The notes under the pieces: generated by a model
Told to the model about the DNA's origin: nothing
The model's input: the letters and a program-made list of their open reading frames with translations, nothing else
Databases searched by the model: none
Source: an uncultured Oscillibacter sp.
GTDB taxonomy: Bacteria; Bacillota; Clostridia; Oscillospirales; Oscillospiraceae
NCBI GenBank assembly: GCA_910583695.1
Contig: CAJTZL010000027.1
Location: 1-35,223 of the forward strand
Direction: 5' to 3'
Length of the DNA stretch: 35,223 bases
Shown here: positions 1 through 6,268 of the stretch, one piece after another
How the letters are laid out: each line of letters starts with the position of its first letter
How positions within the stretch are numbered: position 1 is the first letter of the stretch
Program-made: the position numbers and the translations under genes

Positions 1-1085
1 TGGTCCCCATGGTCTTTGCCTCCATTTCCAGCGCCGTGGCCAACATGGAGAGCCGGAAGCGGGCGGGGAAGATCATGGGCGTCACCGTGGGGACCTTCGT
101 GATCACCGGGGCCATCGCCGCCGTGATCATGTATGTGCTGATGATGGTCTTTCCGCCGGTGCCCGCCGCCTGGACGAATCTGGCCGCGGAGGAGATGGGG
201 GAATACGCCACCCTGCCGGACATGATCGTGAACTTCTTCACCGCCAGCGATTTCAGCGGCCTGCTGACCCGCCGGGCCATGCTGCCTCTGATCGTGTTCT
301 CCCTGCTTTTCGGCTTTGCCGTAAACCTCAACGGCGGCAGGGAGACCCCCGTGGGTCGGTTCCTGGATGACCTGGCCGGGGTCATGCTGAAATTCGTGAA
401 GATCATCACCTACTACGCCCCCATCGCCTTCTTCGGCTTCTTTGCCGATCTCGTCGCCACCTACGGGCCCCAGATCACGGAGAACTACGCCCGGGCCCTG
501 GCGGTGTACTATCCCCTCTGCTTTGTCTACATCTTCACCGCCTGGCCCCTCTTCGCCTGGTTCGGCGGCGGCCGGGAAGCCGTCGGCGTCATGTTCCGGC
601 ACATCACCAAGCCCGCCGTGGTGTCCCTGGGCACCTGCTCCTCCGTGGCGACGATTCCCACCAACATGGAGGAGGCCGCGGACACCGGCATCCGCAAGGA
701 CGTGGCGGACATGGTGCTGCCCCTGGGGGCCACCATGCACATGGACGGGTCCTGCTTCTCCTGCGTGCTGAAAATCGCCTTTGTGCTGGGTGTTTTCGGC
801 CAGAAGCTGTCCCTTGGGATGCTGATTCCCGTGGTGCTGGTGGCGGTGCTCAGCTCCGTGGGCATGAGCGGCGTCCCCGGCGGCGGGTACATCGGAGAGT
901 ATATCATCTGCTCCATCTTCTTCCCCGCCCAGATGGAGATTGCCTTCCCCATCCTGGTGGTCATCGGCAATCTGGTGGACCCCCCGGCGACGATGATCAA
1001 CGCCGCGGGCGACTACGTGACCTGCTTCATTGTCTCCCGCTTTGTGGACGGGAAGGACTGGCTCCGGAAGCAGCTGAAAAAGTAA
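1..1085 (+). CDS. dicarboxylate/amino acid:cation symporter (SDF/DAACS family), 5' truncated
   Basis: Secondary transporter that probably imports a dicarboxylate or acidic amino acid with Na+ or H+ across the membrane. The reading frame is open to the left edge of the window, so the ATG at 9 is internal; family members have about 40-60 more N-terminal residues. Seen: many hydrophobic segments, the family's conserved substrate-site stretch GATMHMDGS (around residue 240 counted from 9) and the tip-of-hairpin stretch GMSGVPGGG (around residue 283). Substrate cannot be told from sequence. It ends at a strong hairpin shared with the convergent downstream gene. Family assignment is secure; the exact subfamily (DctA, GltP or serine/threonine type) is not. 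Confidence 0.9.
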   Translation, partial: VPMVFASISSAVANMESRKRAGKIMGVTVGTFVITGAIAAVIMYVLMMVFPPVPAAWTNLAAEEMGEYATLPDMIVNFFTASDFSGLLTRRAMLPLIVFSLLFGFAVNLNGGRETPVGRFLDDLAGVMLKFVKIITYYAPIAFFGFFADLVATYGPQITENYARALAVYYPLCFVYIFTAWPLFAWFGGGREAVGVMFRHITKPAVVSLGTCSSVATIPTNMEEAADTGIRKDVADMVLPLGATMHMDGSCFSCVLKIAFVLGVFGQKLSLGMLIPVVLVAVLSSVGMSGVPGGGYIGEYIICSIFFPAQMEIAFPILVVIGNLVDPPATMINAAGDYVTCFIVSRFVDGKDWLRKQLKK

Positions 1086-1088
1086 GCG

Positions 1089-1126
1089 AAAAAGGTCCCG
1101 TGCCAGACAGGGCATGGGACCTTTTT
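1089..1126. terminator. bidirectional intrinsic terminator
   Basis: A 16-base arm AAAAAGGTCCCGTGCC pairs with GGCATGGGACCTTTTT across a 6-nt loop with one G-T pair. T-tracts flank it on both strands, so it can end both the symporter gene and the convergent flavodoxin-like gene. Confidence 0.85.
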
Positions 1127-1144
1127 GCGGTTGTATCCGTTTTG

Positions 1145-1696
1145 TCAGATAGACTTGCCCAGCGACTCCGCCTGCCGGAGCTGTTCAGGATGGCCATGAA
1201 TCGCCCCCGCCTCAAAATTTCCTCCGGCGTAGACGGCGCCCAGGTCCCGCCAGCCCATGTGAGACGTCAGACCCTCGTACAGCGCCCGGACGGGGGCGAA
1301 GTTGTCCTCGTCCTCTCCCTCCGCCGCCATCAGCAGCACGCAGTCCTTTTTCGGATTGGCATAGTTCGGGTCCAGCTCCGCCACGGCGAAGAGGCGGTCA
1401 AAGGCACATTTGAGCTGCCCGGTGATATTCCAATAGTACATGGGAGAGGCAAGGACCACCACGTCCGCCTCCCGGTAGGCAGGGTAAATCTTTTCCATGT
1501 CGTCCTTTTGCACGCAGGGGCTGGCGGGGTCCTTCCCGCCGCAGCAGCAGCCGAGGCAGCCGTGGATGTTCATGGCTTGCAGGTCAAAGCGCTCCACATG
1601 GTGCCCGGCCGCGCCCTTTTCAAACGCCTCGATCAGCGCCTTGGTATTTCCCTTGGCCCGGGGACTGCCGTTGAGAATTAAAATTTTTTTGCTCAT
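1145..1696 (-). CDS. flavodoxin-like NAD(P)H-dependent FMN reductase family protein
   Basis: Cytosolic flavoprotein of the NADPH-dependent FMN reductase / iron-sulfur flavoprotein superfamily, 183 aa. Seen: phosphate-binding loop NGSPRAKGNT (residues 9-18), a cysteine-rich stretch GCLGCCCGGKD (about 46-56) typical of iron-sulfur flavoproteins, and the flavin-contact region SPMYYWNITGQLK (about 85-97). The start is supported by GGAGG upstream. It is divergent from an HxlR regulator across about 100 bp with inverted repeats, a pairing usually seen when the regulator senses redox-active or electrophilic compounds and controls the reductase. The substrate is unknown. The cysteines may bind a cluster or may only be redox-active. 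Confidence 0.85.
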   Translation of the reverse strand: MSKKILILNGSPRAKGNTKALIEAFEKGAAGHHVERFDLQAMNIHGCLGCCCGGKDPASPCVQKDDMEKIYPAYREADVVVLASPMYYWNITGQLKCAFDRLFAVAELDPNYANPKKDCVLLMAAEGEDEDNFAPVRALYEGLTSHMGWRDLGAVYAGGNFEAGAIHGHPEQLRQAESLGKSI

Positions 1697-1727
1697 GGGA
1701 AAACCTCCAAATCTGTGATATACTTAC

Positions 1728-1781
1728 TCTAACAGAAAACCCGTTAGAAGAAAAGTACGCACATTAAAGTTAGATACTAAC
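1728..1781. promoter_or_regulatory. two inverted repeats in the divergent HxlR/reductase promoter region
   Basis: TCTAAC (1728-1733) and GTTAGA (1743-1748) form one inverted repeat with a 9-nt gap. GTTAG-ATA-CTAAC (1769-1781) forms a second with the same half-site. The shared TTAG/CTAA half-sites suggest two operators for one dimeric regulator, most simply the HxlR protein encoded just to the right. Confidence 0.6.
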
Positions 1782-1798
1782 CGAAAGGAGAGCGCCCC

Positions 1799-2143
1799 AT
1801 GCCGCAAGATTCCGCTAAATCCGCCAGCTTTCAGGACACCGGCTTCCACTACACCCTGTCACTCATCAGCGGCAAATACAAAATGGTCATCCTCTACTGC
1901 CTGATGGAGTTCGGGGTGGTCCGCTATAACGAAATAAAGCGATACATCGATTCCGTTTCCCACAAGACCCTCAGCGCCGCGCTGAAGGAGCTGGAACAGG
2001 ACGGTTTGATTCTCAGGAAGGAATATCCTCAGATTCCGCCCAAGGTAGAATACAGCCTCAGCGATAAAGGCCGTTCCTTGATGCCGGTGCTGGACGGTCT
2101 TTGCGTCTGGGGGGAGGAAAACCGCCCCTGTGCCCGTCTGTGA
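1799..2143 (+). CDS. HxlR-family winged-helix transcriptional regulator
   Basis: DNA-binding regulator of 114 aa, normal for HxlR proteins. Seen: the family signature around ISGKYKMVILYCL (residues 24-36), the recognition region RYNEIKRYIDSVSHKTLSAALKEL (about 42-65) and the wing with VEYSLSDKGRSL (about 82-93). The usual N-terminal cysteine of redox-sensing HxlR proteins is absent; the only cysteines are at the C-terminal side, so thiol sensing is not evident. The ribosome site AAAGGAG lies 8 nt before ATG. It is divergent from the flavodoxin-like reductase, which it probably controls together with itself. Confidence 0.88.
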   Translation: MPQDSAKSASFQDTGFHYTLSLISGKYKMVILYCLMEFGVVRYNEIKRYIDSVSHKTLSAALKELEQDGLILRKEYPQIPPKVEYSLSDKGRSLMPVLDGLCVWGEENRPCARL

Positions 2144-2148
2144 ATATG

Positions 2149-2181
2149 AAAAGAGCCAGGGCGCTTCAGCCCTGGCTTTTT
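2149..2181. terminator. intrinsic terminator between hxlR-like gene and convergent aldo/keto reductase
   Basis: Stem AAGAGCCAGGGC/GCCCTGGCTTTTT with a 6-nt loop, followed by T5 on the plus strand; on the minus strand it also lies directly after the reductase stop. Confidence 0.8.
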
Positions 2182-2184
2182 CGT

Positions 2185-3216
2185 TCAGGCGTCGTTGCGG
2201 TGTTCCGCATAGAACGCGTCGTAGTCCTTCAGCATCTCCACCAGCAGGTTCGGTGTGTCCAGCCCGTAGGGGCAGCGGCTCTTGCAGGCATCGCAGTGGA
2301 CGCAGTTTTCAATCTGGTGCATCTTCGCGTGCCATTCGTCGGTCATGTACTGCCGGTACGGCGACCGCCGCAGAAGGGCGGACATCCGGGCCGCCTGGGG
2401 AATGTCGATCCCGGCGGCGCAGGGGAGGCAGTAGCCGCAGGAACGGCAGAAGCTCCCCGCCAGCTCCTTTCGGTCCGCCTCAATGACGGCCCGGAGCTCC
2501 GACGTGAGGCGGGGATTCCGCTCCGTCAGCTCCAGCCACTGGTCCAGCTCCCACTGGTGCTGGATGCCCCAGATGGGCACCACGTTGGGATATTCCTGCA
2601 TGAAGGCATAGCAGGCCTCGGCGTTGTTGAGAAGCCCGCCGGAGAGACCCTTCATGGCGATATAGCCCATGTCGGCCCTGGCGCAGTCCTCCACCAGCCC
2701 CAGCTCCTTCTCGGTGGTGAGGTAGCAGAAGGGGAACTGCAAAGTCTCAAAATTCCCGGAGGCGATGGCCTCCCGGGCGATGAAGAGCCGGTGGTTCGTG
2801 ATGCCGATGTGCCGGATACAGCCCTTCTCCTGCATCTCCAGGGCGGCGGCGAAGGGGCCGGCGGGGTCGTTGATATCCGGCAGCTTGGCGGGGTTATGGA
2901 ACTGGAAGAGGTCGATGTAGTCCGTCCGCAGGGAGCGGAGACTCTGCTCAATGTGGGCAAGGACGGTTTTTTTGTCCCGGCCGCCGCTCTTGGTGGAGAT
3001 GACCACGCTCTGCCGGGGAACCCCCTCCAGGGCCGCGCCCAATTTCTCCTCGCTGTCCGTGTACATATTGGCGGTGTCAAAGTAGTTGATTCCCGCCTCA
3101 TAGGCCCGGCGGACCAGCTTCACCGCGTCGGCCTTGGAAATTCGCTGGATGGGCAGGGCGCCGAAGGCCGTCTTCGTCACCATCAGTTCCGTCCGCCCCA
3201 GTCTCACTTTTTCCAT
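2185..3216 (-). CDS. aldo/keto reductase with C-terminal 4Fe-4S ferredoxin-like domain
   Basis: Oxidoreductase of 343 aa. Seen: an aldo/keto reductase barrel at residues 1-240 with the catalytic tetrad candidates D47, Y52 (FDTANMY), K76 (STKSG) and H107 (FQFHN). A C-terminal cysteine-rich part follows, with CxxCxxCxxC at 257-266 and CxxCxxCxxxC at 305-315, ending CPYG. Such fusions are common in anaerobic Firmicutes and are thought to pass electrons between NAD(P)H and a cluster. The physiological substrate is not known. It stands alone as a transcription unit, with GGAGG before the ATG. Confidence 0.9.
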   Translation of the reverse strand: MEKVRLGRTELMVTKTAFGALPIQRISKADAVKLVRRAYEAGINYFDTANMYTDSEEKLGAALEGVPRQSVVISTKSGGRDKKTVLAHIEQSLRSLRTDYIDLFQFHNPAKLPDINDPAGPFAAALEMQEKGCIRHIGITNHRLFIAREAIASGNFETLQFPFCYLTTEKELGLVEDCARADMGYIAMKGLSGGLLNNAEACYAFMQEYPNVVPIWGIQHQWELDQWLELTERNPRLTSELRAVIEADRKELAGSFCRSCGYCLPCAAGIDIPQAARMSALLRRSPYRQYMTDEWHAKMHQIENCVHCDACKSRCPYGLDTPNLLVEMLKDYDAFYAEHRNDA

Positions 3217-3331
3217 GGAGTCCTCCTTATTTATTGCAGGGCCAGGGACAAAACGCCCCCGGCCCTCGCTGCTACGTTCCTATATGTATGTTTGCTCTCC
3301 CCTGCCGCCGCTGCGGCCGTTTTGGAGGGGA

Positions 3332-4342
3332 TTAGAAGTCCGGGCCGCAACTGTTGGTCAGGGCCTCCAGAATCTGATAGCGGTCCATCTGGAAGCTCTT
3401 GGTCATGGCCAGGGCCTTCTCCATCTCCATGTCCGCCAGGAGGCCGTTCTGAATGCCGATGATCTGGTTCCCCGTGCCCTCTGCCAGGACCTTCACCGCC
3501 TCATAGCCCATGCGGCTGGCGGTCTCCCGGTCCCGGGCGGTGGGGGAGCCGCCCCGCTGGATGTGGCCCAGCACCGTCACCCGGGGGTCGATGCCCAGCT
3601 CGTCGTGAATCCGCTGGCTGATCTCAATGGCGCTGCCCGCGCCCTCGGCCACCACCACCATGTAATGGGTGGTGCCCGCCAGACGGGCCCGGCGGATCTT
3701 CTCCACAATGTCCTTTTCAAAGTCCGGCTCCCGCTCGGGAATCAGCACGGCGGTGGCACCCACGGAGATGCCCACGTACAGGGCCAGGTACCCCGCGTGG
3801 CGGCCCATGACCTCCACCACGGAGCAGCGCTCGTGGGACTGCATGGTGTCCCGGAGCTTGTCGATGCATTCAATGGCCGTGTTGCAGGCGGAGTCAAAGC
3901 CTATGGTGTAGTGGGAGCATCCGATGTCGTTGTCGATGGTGGCGGGGATGCCCACCACCCGGAGGTCCATGCCGTCCTTGGCGGCCTGCCGGGAGATGGC
4001 CAGGGCCCCCCGGAAGGTGCCGTCGCCGCCGATGGCCACAATGCCGTCCAGCCCCAGCAGGCGGCAGGTGGCCAGGGCCTTGGCCCGGCCGGCCTCCTCC
4101 ATGAACTCCAGGCTCCGGGCGGTGTAGAGCATGGTGCCGCCCTTGTTGATGATGTGGCTGACGCTGGAGGATGTCAGCGGAACGAAGTCGCTGGTGATCA
4201 GGCCGTTCCAGCCCCGGCGGATGCCGATGCAGCCGATGCCCCGGGAGATGGACGCCCGGACCACCGCCCGCACCGCCGCGTTCATGCCCGGCGCGTCGCC
4301 GCCGCTGGTGAGGACGCCGATTCTCTTTACCTTTTTCTCCAT
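3332..4342 (-). CDS. pfkA: ATP-dependent 6-phosphofructokinase
   Basis: Phosphorylates fructose 6-phosphate to fructose 1,6-bisphosphate in glycolysis; 336 aa, close to the usual 320. Seen: GGDAPGMNAAVR (14-25), nucleotide site GGDGT (105-109), catalytic PATIDND (133-139), substrate-contact MGRHAG, and GHIQRGGSPTARDR near the C-terminus. The residues that mark ATP rather than pyrophosphate use (Gly in GGDG, no Lys before TIDND) are present, with Ala replacing the usual Gly before TIDND. I chose the ATG at 4342 because AGGAGGG lies 8 nt upstream; an in-frame ATG 9 codons earlier lacks this. Monocistronic. Confidence 0.95.
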   Translation of the reverse strand: MEKKVKRIGVLTSGGDAPGMNAAVRAVVRASISRGIGCIGIRRGWNGLITSDFVPLTSSSVSHIINKGGTMLYTARSLEFMEEAGRAKALATCRLLGLDGIVAIGGDGTFRGALAISRQAAKDGMDLRVVGIPATIDNDIGCSHYTIGFDSACNTAIECIDKLRDTMQSHERCSVVEVMGRHAGYLALYVGISVGATAVLIPEREPDFEKDIVEKIRRARLAGTTHYMVVVAEGAGSAIEISQRIHDELGIDPRVTVLGHIQRGGSPTARDRETASRMGYEAVKVLAEGTGNQIIGIQNGLLADMEMEKALAMTKSFQMDRYQILEALTNSCGPDF

Positions 4343-4644
4343 AAGAAAACCCTCCTGACGATTTTCCACCGGCGGGGTCCGTCCGGCATGGCTGCCCCGG
4401 CCGATTTTTTCCTGTATAACATGATACCGCCGGCGGCGCGGGATGTCAAGGGGCGGACCTGCATGTCCGCCCCTACAGAATGGAATCTCCGGACAGAACC
4501 CATAAATATGCCCTCAAGGCATTCCATCGGGAGAAGAGGCGCGGGGGCCTCAGTCAAAATTTGTCACCCATTTGTTACCCTTTTCCGCCGGGAAAACTGG
4601 TATACTGAGCTCATGAGACCTCTTATGGAAAGGATGTCGGGCCC
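4343..4644. other. intergenic region with divergent promoters and one palindromic repeat
   Basis: 302 bp. It holds the pfkA leader and a perfect inverted repeat GGGGCGGAC-CTGCAT-GTCCGCCCC (4450-4473), which looks like a REP-type dispersed element rather than a terminator, since no T-tract follows on either side. A near-exact tandem 10-mer TTTGTCACCC/TTTGTTACCC (4560-4580) precedes an extended -10 (TGGTATACT, 4598-4606) for the downstream lipoprotein gene. Confidence 0.5.
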
Positions 4645-5565
4645 ATGCGCCGTTTGCTGCTTTTGACGCTGATGCTCCTGTCCCTCTCCGCCTGCGCCGC
4701 CCCGGCGGAGGTGGAGGAGAAAGAACCTTCTGCCCCGCCTCTTCAGGAGGCCCCGGAGAAGCCCGCCCCGGTGGAGGTTTCCCCGGAGGAGGAAGTCCCC
4801 GTGGAGGAGGTCCCCTCGGAGGACCATGTGCTTTTGACCCTGGAGGCCCCCCTGGCGGACGGGCGGACTTTGACCCTGGAGGCCGTGGGGAAGCGGCTGG
4901 ACGAATACAGCGTCGGCGTGCGGGAGGTCCGGGTGTATGACGGGGACGGGCTCCTCCAGACAATTCGGGCCCAGGAGGGGGTTGAGCACTTCTGGGGAGA
5001 CAGCGACGGGGGAATTGTCCCCGAGTACACGGACTGCTGGTCCCCGGAGGAAACCATGGAGGTCCTGGACCTGAACTTCGACGGCAACACGGACTTCGGC
5101 CTCTTCGGCTGGCCCGCCAACAATACCATCCCCTACTATTATTGGATGTGGGACCCGGAGGCGGAACAGTATCAATACGCTTTCGTCCTGCAAGGCGTTT
5201 CCGTGGATTCGGACAAGCGGGAATTGAAAGCGTCCTTTCGCTTATCCGTTGCTAAGCAGGAGCTGGACTATTACAGGCCGGACGAGACCGGGGCGCTCTG
5301 CCTGATACGGTCAGAAATTGACAACTGGGAGGTCAGCGGCGTGGACGACCGGCCCGCCACCGAGACCTGGGTCCCCGCTCCAGACCAGCGGCTGAGGCCG
5401 GGGGCGCGGGACTGGAGCTATCTGACCCTCGTCCGCCGGGAGCTGCCCATCCGGGAGTTTCATGATGACGGCACGATTTCCAACTACACGGAAATCTGGG
5501 AACGCATAGACGGCGAATTACAACTGACCGGCCGGGAGGAGTACACCGATGAAAACCAACCATGA
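4645..5565 (+). CDS. putative secreted lipoprotein, function unknown
   Basis: 306 aa. Seen: a type II signal peptide, hydrophobic LLLLTLMLLSL followed by lipobox LSAC, cysteine at residue 17. A Glu/Pro-rich linker runs to about residue 55. The remaining domain has D-rich segments such as DLNFDGNTDFG (about 137-147), a motif often seen in FG-GAP/EF-hand-like repeats of surface proteins; calcium binding is possible but unproven. The protein is anchored outside the membrane. The last 17 nt overlap the start of the ModE-like regulator gene, so the two are translated from one mRNA. I do not recognise a named family. Confidence 0.8.
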   Translation: MRRLLLLTLMLLSLSACAAPAEVEEKEPSAPPLQEAPEKPAPVEVSPEEEVPVEEVPSEDHVLLTLEAPLADGRTLTLEAVGKRLDEYSVGVREVRVYDGDGLLQTIRAQEGVEHFWGDSDGGIVPEYTDCWSPEETMEVLDLNFDGNTDFGLFGWPANNTIPYYYWMWDPEAEQYQYAFVLQGVSVDSDKRELKASFRLSVAKQELDYYRPDETGALCLIRSEIDNWEVSGVDDRPATETWVPAPDQRLRPGARDWSYLTLVRRELPIREFHDDGTISNYTEIWERIDGELQLTGREEYTDENQP

Positions 5566-5905
5566 CCTGCGCCTGGCCGTCACCCTCCGCCTTCTGGACG
5601 GGGAGGGGCGGCGGCGCTTCGGCCCGGGCGTGGCCGCCCTGCTGGAGGAGGTCCGGGAAAAACGCTCTCTCCGGGCGGCGGCGGCATCCATGGGCATGGC
5701 CTATTCCAAGGCGTGGCGCATCATCCGCACCGCCGAGGAGGCCCTGGGCTGCAAGCTGTTGGACTCCACCATCGGGGGCCGCCACGGCGGCGGCGCGGCG
5801 CTGACGAAGGAGGCGGAGGCCCTGCTTGCCGCCTATCAGTCCCTCCGGGAAGAGGTGTCCGCTTACGCACAAGAGCGGTTCCGGGAACATTTCCGGGACC
5901 TTTGA
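5549..5905 (+). CDS. ModE-type winged helix-turn-helix regulator (DNA-binding domain only)
   Basis: 118 aa corresponding to the N-terminal LysR/ModE-like DNA-binding domain, without the molbindin (TOBE) half. Seen: GPGVAALLEEVREKRSLRAA then MGMAYSKAWRIIRTAEEALG (about 49-68), the typical helix-turn-helix of ModE proteins, and the wing GGRHGGGAALTKEAEALL. Such short forms are frequent in Clostridia, often near molybdate or oxyanion genes, but none are seen here. The start overlaps the lipoprotein gene by 17 nt with GGGAGGAG just before it, implying coupled expression. What it senses is unknown. Confidence 0.85.
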   Translation: MKTNHDLRLAVTLRLLDGEGRRRFGPGVAALLEEVREKRSLRAAAASMGMAYSKAWRIIRTAEEALGCKLLDSTIGGRHGGGAALTKEAEALLAAYQSLREEVSAYAQERFREHFRDL

Positions 5906-5958
5906 GGGGCCCTGCGCATAGGATGGAATACATCCGAATGTGATAGGAGGTCCTTTAT

Positions 5959-6231
5959 ATGGAATCTGTTTGTAATGAGTGCGGCCAGGAGCCGGAGTGC
6001 CGGGAGCCCGTTGTCATGAATGCCCGCATCCTGCGGGTGAACTGCTGCGACCTGCTGGTTTGCGACCTGTGCGGCTGCCAGGAGGTGCTGGTCCATACCA
6101 ACGACGCCTGCTGCTTCCGCCCCGGTGAGTGCGTCTGCATCGAGTACAGCGGCGCGATGACCATGAGCCTTCCGCCTCAGATCAGCGCGGACTGCATCAA
6201 GCGCGTCCCCTGCGGCGGGTGCTGCTGCTGA
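5959..6231 (+). CDS. cysteine-rich small protein (17 Cys in 90 aa), function unknown
   Basis: Cytosolic by appearance: no signal peptide or membrane segment. Seen: cysteines at 5, 8, 14, 29, 30, 35, 38, 40, 51, 52, 58, 60, 79, 85, 88, 89 and 90, including CxxC at 5-8, CxxCxC at 35-40 and a C-terminal GGCCC. The middle segment VHTNDACCFRPGECVCIEYSG looks like a small beta-barrel core. AGGAGG stands 8 nt before the ATG and a terminator directly follows, so it is a genuine gene. Metal or cluster binding is inferred from the cysteine pattern; no function is known to me. Confidence 0.75.
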   Translation: MESVCNECGQEPECREPVVMNARILRVNCCDLLVCDLCGCQEVLVHTNDACCFRPGECVCIEYSGAMTMSLPPQISADCIKRVPCGGCCC

Positions 6232-6237
6232 GAAAAA

Positions 6238-6264
6238 AGCGCCGGAGGATCTCCTCCGGCGCTT
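6238..6264. terminator. intrinsic terminator between Cys-rich gene and convergent pcrA
   Basis: Stem AAGCGCCGGAGGA/TCCTCCGGCGCTT with a 1-nt (effectively 3-4 nt) loop; A-tract on the left and a T-rich right flank allow use from both sides. Confidence 0.8.
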
Positions 6265-6268
6265 CCCT

